Assembly (NCBI RefSeq): GCF_000315015.1
Contig: NZ_BAEP01000040.1
Span: 62,001-126,000 of the forward strand
From: Paraglaciecola mesophila KMM 241
GTDB taxonomy: Bacteria > Pseudomonadota > Gammaproteobacteria > Enterobacterales > Alteromonadaceae
DNA: 64,000 nt
Direction of reading: 5' to 3'
Part shown: positions 23,201 to 30,402 of the stretch, one piece after another
Layout of the letters: each line of letters starts with the position of its first letter
How positions within the stretch are numbered: the first letter of the stretch is position 1
Program-made: the position numbers and the translations under genes
Notes under the pieces: generated by a model
Told to the model about the DNA's origin: nothing
Seen by the model: only the letters and a program-made list of their open reading frames with translations
Database searches by the model: none

Positions 23201-24861
23201 TGACTTTGCGCGTAGTCGTAGATTCGTACGTCATCGAATTCACCGTCCGCTGAGTTAGCGGGCGAATCAGCAAAATTATACAGACTGCGATTATCTCCTA
23301 TGTATAAAGTGTCAAGCACTGGCATGCTGCCGTTGAGTCCTAGAGCGGATGTTTGGCTGGCTTGACTGCCGTTGATAAAAATTTCAGCGTTATCTTTGCT
23401 GTAATCATAGATCACTGCGATATGCACCCACTCATAAGCGGCAAAGGTTAATCCACCTACACTGGTAGCAGCGTCATCATCGGTAATATCTTCAAGGCCA
23501 AAACGTAAGGTACCATTGCGTAGGCTAAGATTAAAATATTTAGAGTTTGCATTCCCTACCCAAGTCGAGGCATCGAAAAGCTGCCTCCCCGTCCCACTAC
23601 TCCACGCCAATGCACTGCGATACCAAAAAGAGATTGTGCCCTTGTCACCAATGTCAGTATCTACTCGAAGCTCAGTATCTATGCCCGCGCTAATATTGGC
23701 ATCGGTGTTTTTCGGTACACTCATCACCTGACAGGATTTTTGAGTACTGGGGAAGGTAGGAAAGGCATCTCCCAGTGGAGATGCATCATATCCAGACACT
23801 GAAGAATCAATGACGCTATTAGCGGTCGCCCATTCTTCTTGCTCGAACTGGTAAAAGGCTATCGCCGGGCCGTCACAAACCTCCTCCTTTGCCGCACTGA
23901 CATTAATATCATCGACATAAAAACCAGATCGAGAGTTTTGCCCGCTGACTTGGAACCCAATGGCAACATTACTGCCAATAAATTCGCTAATATCGAAACT
24001 TTGCGCTGTACGAGAAAAATTGCTGGCGGTGACTGTGTAATCTCTTAAGTTCCTCCAAGTACTGCCACCATCGGTAGAGATACCAAGCCTTACTAAAGAT
24101 TCCCCTGCATTATGACCGACACTGTAATTAAAGTTAAGTTGAGCAGTAACGGCATCTGATAAGTCCAACCTTCGGTACACGAATCGCGCGCCATAAGAAC
24201 GCGGGTTTTCAGATGCGACAACCCCTAAGCGCAAACAGTTTCCAGCAGAACAAAGTGAGTTATTGACGCGCAAATAACCCGAAGAGGGGCCATCAGACTC
24301 TCCAGCCTCTAGCCAATCTGAGCTCCAAGGCGCAGAGCCTGAAGAAGCACTGTAGCTGGCAGATGGAAAGTTATCAGCCATATTGAAGGTTTCGGTACTA
24401 CAACTATTACTACTGATGGACCAAGTAGCCCTTAGGCCTTGCCTTACAATTGAGGCATCGGTGCTATGCGCAATAAACATGGAGCCTGATGTAGCAACCA
24501 ATGCAGACGGAAGGTTTGAGCCACTGAAAGTTCCTAAAAGTGGCGTACTGACATTTTCACCATCATATACAGAAAAATAGTCATAGTTTTCTTCGTAATT
24601 AAAATCAGAAAAGCTGAGGGTAATAGCCCCTCCCTGAGGAGCACGAATAGTAAACCCACAGCGCTCATTATTGGCATATTCACCATTTGCCCCGCCGGAA
24701 TCAACTAACTCCCCGCGAGCACGTGATGTTTCGGTGTCTGAGCATAGCGTGTCGGCGAGTACCTGCGAACAGCAGAGTACATTTAAAAGCAAGAGCAAAA
24801 TGATTGAACTTAAGTAGCCTCTAAGGGTTTGGATCGCTCTTATCGCTTTTATCCCTTTCAT
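20239..24861 (-). CDS. mshQ: MSHA biogenesis protein MshQ (CUB, LamG repeats, DUF6701)
   Basis: The 1540-aa secreted protein is the last gene of the msh operon. After a signal peptide (about 1-37, ending ADTLCS) comes a CUB domain (about 38-148). A MAM/discoidin-like segment follows (about 150-325, ending SGFYVDDINV). Two similar LamG/concanavalin-like domains come next (about 332-550 and 560-785), both with the DxxxxGTISFWYRS and ...DNRS pattern. The C-terminus (about 810-1540) is the DUF6701 region typical of MshQ. It is probably a large tip adhesin or surface protein associated with the pilus. The start overlaps the mshP stop as TAATG. Confidence 0.9.
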   Translation of the reverse strand: MKGIKAIRAIQTLRGYLSSIILLLLLNVLCCSQVLADTLCSDTETSRARGELVDSGGANGEYANNERCGFTIRAPQGGAITLSFSDFNYEENYDYFSVYDGENVSTPLLGTFSGSNLPSALVATSGSMFIAHSTDASIVRQGLRATWSISSNSCSTETFNMADNFPSASYSASSGSAPWSSDWLEAGESDGPSSGYLRVNNSLCSAGNCLRLGVVASENPRSYGARFVYRRLDLSDAVTAQLNFNYSVGHNAGESLVRLGISTDGGSTWRNLRDYTVTASNFSRTAQSFDISEFIGSNVAIGFQVSGQNSRSGFYVDDINVSAAKEEVCDGPAIAFYQFEQEEWATANSVIDSSVSGYDASPLGDAFPTFPSTQKSCQVMSVPKNTDANISAGIDTELRVDTDIGDKGTISFWYRSALAWSSGTGRQLFDASTWVGNANSKYFNLSLRNGTLRFGLEDITDDDAATSVGGLTFAAYEWVHIAVIYDYSKDNAEIFINGSQASQTSALGLNGSMPVLDTLYIGDNRSLYNFADSPANSADGEFDDVRIYDYAQSQSQVNTDLNNVSPCAAAPVAIYEFEQVEFNGSQSILDSTSNQRHASPLGDVLSVLSTAQVSCRYADVPMNTAAAVIDTIDSGFSPNDIGQAGTISFWYRSNEDWSSDIARQLFDASTDAGNSNSTAKYFYLSLRASTLYFGLEDIDDRDAEATVSGLNFSAGEWVHVAVSYDYAAKTAVIHINGAEAGRSNSLNVNNSIAQFNTLYFGDNRSDYIVTNMTANSANGQFDNIRVNAYVQNSAEISQDMNAIATCQAINHYQLEHDGQGLTCEAENISIKACADENCTQLYTETSSVQLAPDSWGAGNPLVFTGEIINTPLAVLEPETATFDIVRANPAAPLRCLNTGSGIADCDINFVDAGFEFIGETVTDKFLPDQLSQANFVGANLRAVQNDNGVCKALLQGQQDVTLGVNCVSPNRCLTDFSGIDVSASPDGESTGIVSLTFDADGVATLEAFNYADAGRVGLRVAAEIDGVSITSGDTSVDIVPTKLTLAVAPPALIYTDTDFNTYPSSADTDVYPAGEEFTLNITAYGVLGDIPMPNYQPSELQIAVERMLPFESNAAEGTLVFGDGASVMSNAIKQFADTPALTFVTGEYNYQATYSEVGVIRLDVQDSDYLSDNNNPTSVISSQDPITLGEFTPAYFDVQILTAPELVNQCGNFTYMGQPISFSPSTQVELIAMSALGEVTKNFINGYWRYSPDTAAAVVIEDASIHAGASPAVTRITDAASTTITAPSAFTGITLIDVLDGTFTYEKTTTDFAAYPLLEPFVAAVDMTFLVTFLSADNNVCYQSDYPISGCEEFSISAATGSDITGVDVNVRHGRLALGPNFGPETDFLIPPVSAEHYLNGRWQFNQEDNCTNIDLTESSGQIVLSAQGSNDITGQIDSVTSAGTLIGGELLGNANFALRGSAAGNGPGVAGVVEVSLDPGVGNPAWAQYMNFDWSGDGFICSDLALCSGATGVDGPASIITFGLYRGSDRIIHWREVFH

Positions 24862-25319
24862 TACTGGATCCCGTCAACCGATACGTTGCGACTGACCACA
24901 GTGTCACCTGCAATGCATTGCCCTTGAGCAGTAAACCTAAAATATTGGTAGCTGTCACCATCGTCTACAACCGAGACCACGGAACAACTGCTTTGATATC
25001 CGCAGTTAGAAAGGCCTGGGGTACTGGTGAAGGTAAAATTATCAGAGGCCATGCAATTACTTGCCCCAACGACAGGAAACGCTGCAGCAATAGAGCGCTC
25101 TACGCCTGCTCTTGCCGCGTTTAACGCTCTTTGACCGTACACTTCACTGACAACACTATCGGCAGAGGCCGCTAGCATTCTAAGCATAGCTAAACCCAAA
25201 ATCGCCAAAACGATGATGATAAACAGCGCGATAACCAACATGCTACCGCGCTGTTTTCTTAGGCCGCGATGTTGCTCAACGCAAAGACGTTTATGGGACA
25301 TTGGGCACATGAATATCAC
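24861..25319 (-). CDS. mshP: MSHA minor protein MshP (PilX-like)
   Basis: The 152-aa protein has a PilX-type N-terminus: QRGSMLVIALFIIIVLAILGLAMLRM is a hydrophobic helix that lacks the usual Phe-Thr-Leu-Ile-Glu start. A Cys-containing globular part follows. It is presumed to be a minor pilin-like component of the MSHA pilus. The first ATG overlaps mshO by 29 bases; later in-frame ATGs at 25310 and 25301 are also possible starts, with 25301 giving the shortest leader. Confidence 0.87.
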   Translation of the reverse strand: MIFMCPMSHKRLCVEQHRGLRKQRGSMLVIALFIIIVLAILGLAMLRMLAASADSVVSEVYGQRALNAARAGVERSIAAAFPVVGASNCMASDNFTFTSTPGLSNCGYQSSCSVVSVVDDGDSYQYFRFTAQGQCIAGDTVVSRNVSVDGIQ

Positions 25320-26130
25320 TACTAAGATTGATTATTTCATCGTTTAGCTCAAACGCGAGCAAGACTTGTATTAAGCTATTTCGATTCAAGGTGGCATTTT
25401 GTACGGTGAATGGCAGCTCCGAATTGGCGAGATCATTGACGATATTTTCAGCCATTAAGGTGCCGCCCGAAGTAAACGTTGTCTGACTCTGCACTATCGA
25501 CGCTTGATGTCTAAACATGCTCCCTCCACGTATGCAGTAACTTACGGCATTTCGCACTATGTATAATCGTGAGGCAGGAGACACATCGGCAAATGCACCA
25601 TCGACGGTTAAGGCGGCTAAATGCTCAGCGCTATCATTTGTAGTGCAATCACCATCACCGCTGTCAGTGCAGGATAAAATTGTACGCCGTTTGCTTTCAT
25701 TAACGTCATAAACATCATTGCTATCGGTTGGATAGACAATTGCCATATCGCCATTTGCGATTGAAAACTGGTTATTAACATCGCCCAATTCTACCGTGTT
25801 TACTGTTCGCTCTGTAGAGGGCGCCAATGGTAAGCGCGTGTAATAAGTAGCCCATATTGTAGGCACAAACTCTATACACTGGGCGCCATTTTCTAGTTTG
25901 ACGCGAGCACTATTAGGTACAGAACTGCGCAACTCTCTATTTAAGCGCTCAATGACAAAACGACTTTGACTTAACAGTTCGTCTCGCTCGCTCACATCAT
26001 TGAAAATCTGCACACCAGAGCGAATAAAACTGGTGACACCAATAGACACAATACCCAGCACAATAATCACTGTGACCAGCTCAACCAAGGTAAAGCCTTT
26101 TTGTAAGTGTAACGTATGACGTGAGGCCAT
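25291..26130 (-). CDS. mshO: MSHA minor prepilin MshO
   Basis: This 279-aa prepilin has a class-III cleavage site after Gly in LQKG/FTLVELVTVIIVLGIVSIGV, so mature Phe1 and Glu5 are present. A large globular domain with two Cys pairs (around CTDSGDGDC) follows. It is a minor, probably initiating, pilin like GspJ/PilW. The start overlaps the last base of mshD. Confidence 0.9.
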   Translation of the reverse strand: MASRHTLHLQKGFTLVELVTVIIVLGIVSIGVTSFIRSGVQIFNDVSERDELLSQSRFVIERLNRELRSSVPNSARVKLENGAQCIEFVPTIWATYYTRLPLAPSTERTVNTVELGDVNNQFSIANGDMAIVYPTDSNDVYDVNESKRRTILSCTDSGDGDCTTNDSAEHLAALTVDGAFADVSPASRLYIVRNAVSYCIRGGSMFRHQASIVQSQTTFTSGGTLMAENIVNDLANSELPFTVQNATLNRNSLIQVLLAFELNDEIINLSSDIHVPNVP

Positions 26131-26699
26131 CAGTAGTTGTACCTATAGGTCGAAAAAACAACCTCCTCGCTGCTAGGGGTGGTTACCCTTACGGTGATAA
26201 GTTTTGCTGCACCCACAGCACCATCGTTTGATCCGTCTAAATCAGCATCGTAAAAGACCGAAACGCTGGCCCGAAATCCCTGATATAAGTTACGCCCATT
26301 GATACCTATTGTGCTGCCTGTTGCACTAAGAATATTGCCGTCTCTTTCATCTAGACCCTCAAAGTCATCCACATCGTTATACGCACTTCTGCTTTCACTG
26401 TCTGGGCCTAGGGCATTTGGCAGCGTACAGGCTGGAGCTGTTCCATCTCCGCATCGTTCACTGGCATTACGACTGGAATGCTCATCGAAGGACTTACTGC
26501 TGATTTCGTTGATAAGTGACTGGGCAAGCTCCGTCGCCCTGACTTGAAATATAGGATCAATACTACGGGTAGTTTGGGGAACAATGAGACCGATAAAGAA
26601 CGTCATCGCGATAGCGAAAACCAACATGCCTATTACGAGTTCTATTAGCGTAAAACCTACGTTCAGCCTGAGCTGGGTAGTGGATCGTTTAACACTCAC
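26130..26699 (-). CDS. mshD: MSHA minor prepilin MshD
   Basis: This 189-aa prepilin-like protein has leader MSVKRSTTQLRLNVG cut before FTLIELVIGMLVFAIAMTFF. Its globular part contains one Cys pair. It is the minor pilin of the MSHA tip complex (GspI/PilV-like position). It overlaps mshC by 11 bases. Confidence 0.9.
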   Translation of the reverse strand: MSVKRSTTQLRLNVGFTLIELVIGMLVFAIAMTFFIGLIVPQTTRSIDPIFQVRATELAQSLINEISSKSFDEHSSRNASERCGDGTAPACTLPNALGPDSESRSAYNDVDDFEGLDERDGNILSATGSTIGINGRNLYQGFRASVSVFYDADLDGSNDGAVGAAKLITVRVTTPSSEEVVFSTYRYNY

Positions 26700-27255
26700 G
26701 GATATACCCTTCGCTTTCTACGCAAACGGCCGGGGATTGCGTTCCTTGGAAGGTTATGCGGCAAGTGGCTTGGCAACTACCAGCACTTGTCAATGGGCGA
26801 CCTAGGCTATCAAATCGTATCCAATTAAATGCACCATTTCCTGTGTCTAACGTGTTCATGCCAATACCGTCAGCAGCGATTTCACCACTGCTGGTGCGCA
26901 GGAATTCAGGTGTGGCGTAATTAATGGTAGTTGCGCAAGTCGCAGTATGTTCAGCAGGGGTATTATTGCGATAGCTAAGCGTGGGCGGCCCATAGCTAGG
27001 ATTGGTAGTATTAAAGTTAATTTGGAAACAATAACCGTTTCGCGTGTCTTGCATCGCGCGTTGTTGCATCGCGCGTAACGCTGATAATAAACGTGATTGA
27101 TAGCTGTATTCAGCATAGCCGGTACTATCAAAGCGACTCGCTGCGGATACAGCCAGAATACCAATAATAAGGATCACCACTATTAGCTCAATAAGGGTGA
27201 AACCACGTTGCACAGCATTCACGGGGAATATGTTTTTGCTGCCCAACGTATTCAT
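26689..27255 (-). CDS. mshC: MSHA minor prepilin MshC
   Basis: This 188-aa prepilin has leader ending VQRG before FTLIELIVVILIIGILAVSAASRFD. It resembles GspH/FimT-type minor pilins, with Cys pairs near the C-terminus (CQATC and CVESEGYIREC). It follows mshA by 83 bases, where only A/T-rich spacer is seen. Confidence 0.9.
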   Translation of the reverse strand: MNTLGSKNIFPVNAVQRGFTLIELIVVILIIGILAVSAASRFDSTGYAEYSYQSRLLSALRAMQQRAMQDTRNGYCFQINFNTTNPSYGPPTLSYRNNTPAEHTATCATTINYATPEFLRTSSGEIAADGIGMNTLDTGNGAFNWIRFDSLGRPLTSAGSCQATCRITFQGTQSPAVCVESEGYIREC

Positions 27256-27338
27256 TCATTTTACTCCAAACAGGAAGCCGGAAAAGCAAGGCCAAATTAA
27301 ATTTGGCTAATCACTAACACTCTTGCGGCTTAACCAGC

Positions 27339-27908
27339 TTAACAGCCAGTGGTAATGCTGCCGATCGTTGGTTCTTCACCTTCAGCTGTAGCTGCTTCAT
27401 TATGAATGTAGTAGGCATAACAAGCCCCAGCATTCGTTGTACCGTTTGGATAAACGATTAGCGCCACATTGCTCTGGGTTGGCAAAGTCGTGAAGCCATC
27501 TGCAGTAAGATCAGCACCTATATCCTGAGATTCATCAACACAAAATTCAGAAGTACAAGCTCCACTGGTTAATTCTTCAATATTTGCGTCAAGCATATTG
27601 ATCCAAGCAAGATCCCAATCGTGAAGAGCATATCCGAAATCAGTTTGCACGTTATCACCGTTTTTCAGCGCCAGGGTTGCTGCTGCTGATGCATTTGTCC
27701 CATCAAGTAGAGATTTAGCATGAATAATGTCGCTGGCTGACTGCATTGCACCTTCCATCCCTTTTACAACAGATGCTCGGGCATCACCTTGAATATCTAA
27801 AAATTTAGGCGCTGCAGTTACCGCCAAAATACCCAAAATACCCAAAATAACGATAACAATGATTAATTCAATAAGGGTAAAACCACCCTGTTGTTTGCTG
27901 CTTTGCAT
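27339..27908 (-). CDS. mshA: MSHA major pilin MshA
   Basis: The 189-aa type IV (MSHA) pilin forms the pilus shaft. Prepilin leader MQSSKQQGG is cut before FTLIELIIVIVILG, with Glu5 intact. The globular domain carries cysteines, including CTSEFC and two more near the C-terminus, that would form the D-loop. The N-terminal helix contains Gly-Ile-Leu twice (LGILGILAV), encoded by a 9-bp tandem repeat; usual MshA has it once. The gene has a 103-base upstream gap after mshB, room for its own promoter. Confidence 0.93.
   Translation of the reverse strand: MQSSKQQGGFTLIELIIVIVILGILGILAVTAAPKFLDIQGDARASVVKGMEGAMQSASDIIHAKSLLDGTNASAAATLALKNGDNVQTDFGYALHDWDLAWINMLDANIEELTSGACTSEFCVDESQDIGADLTADGFTTLPTQSNVALIVYPNGTTNAGACYAYYIHNEAATAEGEEPTIGSITTGC
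27822..27849 (-). repeat. 9-bp tandem repeat inside mshA
   Basis: On the minus strand ATTTTGGGT occurs twice in tandem, followed by the related ATTTTGGCG, in frame. It encodes Ile-Leu-Gly, Ile-Leu-Gly, Ile-Leu-Ala within the pilin transmembrane helix. Being in multiples of three, slippage would change length without breaking the frame. Confidence 0.85.
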
Positions 27909-28011
27909 AATGTTTCTCCCACTTGCTAAATATGAAAATCTAAACTTTTTTTATTTTAACCACTTGAGTTGGCCTAGGCCATTAGCAAATGGTAGCGTGT
28001 CAAATTATTGA

Positions 28012-28650
28012 CTAATTATTACTAAAAACAATCACTTGCCCGATGCGCGGATCGTATATAAAACCATTACCAGCCGTGTTGTCAACAGGCTCATTGGTAT
28101 CGTTTTTTATCGTTTGGGTTAAATAATAATAACAAAGATCATTTCCCCCAGAACCATTTCCTTCGCTTTGGCGAGTAAAATAGCGGTGGTCATCAAACGG
28201 GCGCTCATTCCAATCAGATGAAATTGTCGGCGCGCTTTGCATGATTAAATTAAAAATACTTTCACAATCTAACAAACTTATCTGAGTATCTTCGGTACTG
28301 CTGTCGGTATCAAGTTGTCCTGTGGGGTATCCAGTGTCCTGATCAACGCCGATTCGAATATCGTCGATAGTCACAAAACTCAGGTTCGTTGCAAAGTTCT
28401 CCTTCGGCCGCCCTTCAATTTCCCATTGAGCTCGCACTAAGCCAACACCTGTTGCATAGCCACCTGCTACGCCTTCAACAGTGGCATCTTCAGCCTCTTC
28501 AGTCACATCAAGTAAGCGTGGTAAGGCAGTAGCAGCTAATAGACCTAAAATAACCACGACTATAACCAACTCAATTAAGGTAAACCCTTGCTGGCGCTGA
28601 GCGTTAAGCATTGAAAAGGTTTGGCGCTGTGATTTAGCTAATTTCGTCAT
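28012..28650 (-). CDS. mshB: MSHA prepilin MshB
   Basis: This 212-aa prepilin has class-III site QQG/FTLIELVIVVVILGLLAATALPRLLD. The leader is 22 residues from the first ATG; a start at 28611 would give a normal leader MLNAQRQQG. It is a minor or secondary pilin next to mshA, as in Vibrio msh loci. The globular domain contains two Cys (DLCYYY, LLDCES). Confidence 0.9.
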   Translation of the reverse strand: MTKLAKSQRQTFSMLNAQRQQGFTLIELVIVVVILGLLAATALPRLLDVTEEAEDATVEGVAGGYATGVGLVRAQWEIEGRPKENFATNLSFVTIDDIRIGVDQDTGYPTGQLDTDSSTEDTQISLLDCESIFNLIMQSAPTISSDWNERPFDDHRYFTRQSEGNGSGGNDLCYYYLTQTIKNDTNEPVDNTAGNGFIYDPRIGQVIVFSNN

Positions 28651-28668
28651 ATTTCTTTACCCATTAGG

Positions 28669-29181
28669 TTAACTTATTATTTTGGAAACCTGTCCCGTAT
28701 ACACTTTGTACTCAAAATAAGGCCCTGTTGATAATCTGTATCGACAGATTGATGACAGAGCATTATTGTTTATTTGCACGCCATCATAAAATTCAGCGTA
28801 CATTTTGAACCCTTCAACTTCTAGTTCTGTATCCAGTACGTCTCGCCATAAAGCCGCGCACCCCATGCTTGTTGGTTCTAATCTAGGCCAACCCAGATGG
28901 CTCATCGCCAGAGGGTGTCTACCTGTTTCATTACCCTGCGTATCGTACTCAATCAACAAAATACTGCTAGGCCTACCCTCATTTTGCCACTGCCAATGCG
29001 CATTCAAAGTACTTTTAGTGAACTGCTCTACTAAGTTCTGCAGCGCTACCTTGCGAATACTTGGACTGCTGTCATTGAAATAAACGATAAACCCCAAGAT
29101 AAGCGAGGTGAACACGACCACGACAATCAAATTGCTAAAGAGGCTACGTTCTCGTTCATCAGAGGCTTCATTTCTGCGCAT
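28669..29181 (-). CDS. mshF: MSHA biogenesis protein MshF
   Basis: The 170-aa protein has one membrane segment (about residues 15-35) and a periplasmic domain, placed between mshG and mshB exactly as mshF in Vibrio and Shewanella. The sequence is weakly conserved and the call relies partly on position. The gap to mshG is three bases and to mshB 18. The biochemical role is unknown. Confidence 0.82.
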   Translation of the reverse strand: MRRNEASDERERSLFSNLIVVVVFTSLILGFIVYFNDSSPSIRKVALQNLVEQFTKSTLNAHWQWQNEGRPSSILLIEYDTQGNETGRHPLAMSHLGWPRLEPTSMGCAALWRDVLDTELEVEGFKMYAEFYDGVQINNNALSSICRYRLSTGPYFEYKVYTGQVSKIIS

Positions 29182-29184
29182 AGC

Positions 29185-30402
29185 TTAACCTTGTATCGCT
29201 CCCATCATGTTCCACATGGGTGTAAAGATGCCTAAGGCCAGTACCAGCACCATAGCGGCAACGACCATGATAAGAATAGGCTCGATTTTAGAGGTCAGGC
29301 TCTTCAAATCATAATCCACTTCACGCTCGTAAAACTCGGCGGCTTCGCCGAGCAGTTCATCTACTCGGCCTGTTTCTTCACCTACATTGATCATCTGTAG
29401 CACCAAAGGAGTAAACATTTTACTTGAGCTTGCTACCCGTGAAAGGCTTTCACCTTTTTCGATGTTTTTGCGCATTTTCACGATCCTATCAGCCATGAAA
29501 GCATTACTGACCGCATCTGCAACTAAATTTAGGGCAGTGGTTAATGGAACGCCGGAGCGCAACATCATAGAAAAGCTGCGGGCAAAACGACTAAGTAAAG
29601 TGCGCTCGAATATGCCCCCGACAATAGGTAAACGCAGCTTGGCTCGGTCCCAGTTATAGCGCCCTTTGGGCGTATTGATGTACCTAGAAACCAAATATAT
29701 TGCCACGATAATGCCTATCAACATATGCGGCCACTTTGTAATGAAAAAATCTGAGGTGGATAATAATACGCGGGTCATTAATGGCAGCTCAGCACCAAAG
29801 CTAGAGAACATATTGGCGAAGACTGGTATCACAAATATATTCATAATAATTAGAGCGGCGACGACAGCCAAAATAACAAATGTTGGGTAACGAGTAGCCG
29901 CTTTGATTTGTTTTCTGGTTTCTTGTTCGCGCTCCATATAGTCTGACAATTGCAAGAAGGCTTCATCCAGCCTACCGGTATTTTCCCCAACGTGCACGAT
30001 GCTAACAAATAACTGACCGAAAACTTTGTTATGCCGATGCAGGGCTGAAGATAGCGTGCGTCCTCGCTCTAACTGGTCACACACATCGTTCAAAATTTTT
30101 GTCATGCGTTCACTGTTCGAGGTCTCTGCCAAGCCCTTCACTGAGCGAATGATCGGTATGCCAGATTTGGTCAGCGAATACATTTGGCGCGAGAAAATAA
30201 CCAAATCCTCAAGTTTAATGTTCGGAGTGAATATGGATAAATCCAGAGACACGTTAGCAGAATCACTTACTTCTTTTATTTCAATTGGAGTGAATTTTCG
30301 GCCAAGTAAAATTTGCGCCACACTGGAGGCATCACTCGCTTCTAGGCTGCCTGAGGCGAGTTCACCGCTGGCGTTACGGGCTTTGTAGGTGAAATTAGCC
30401 AT
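29185..30402 (-). CDS. mshG: MSHA inner-membrane platform protein MshG (PilC/GspF family)
   Basis: This 405-aa platform protein transmits motion from the ATPase MshE to the growing pilus. Two GspF domains (about 60-185 and 265-390) carry FSRQMYSLTKSGIPI and FARSFSMMLRSGVPLTTAL, with three transmembrane helices. The start at 30402 (MANFTYKARN) is preferred over 30420 because it matches the family and has AGGT upstream. It overlaps the mshE end by eight bases. Confidence 0.95.
   Translation of the reverse strand: MANFTYKARNASGELASGSLEASDASSVAQILLGRKFTPIEIKEVSDSANVSLDLSIFTPNIKLEDLVIFSRQMYSLTKSGIPIIRSVKGLAETSNSERMTKILNDVCDQLERGRTLSSALHRHNKVFGQLFVSIVHVGENTGRLDEAFLQLSDYMEREQETRKQIKAATRYPTFVILAVVAALIIMNIFVIPVFANMFSSFGAELPLMTRVLLSTSDFFITKWPHMLIGIIVAIYLVSRYINTPKGRYNWDRAKLRLPIVGGIFERTLLSRFARSFSMMLRSGVPLTTALNLVADAVSNAFMADRIVKMRKNIEKGESLSRVASSSKMFTPLVLQMINVGEETGRVDELLGEAAEFYEREVDYDLKSLTSKIEPILIMVVAAMVLVLALGIFTPMWNMMGAIQG

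Noticed and set aside
27909-28011. Promoter for mshA with TTGACA box
   Set aside because: TTGACA is present on the minus strand but no -10 box stands at 16-18 bases; left unannotated.
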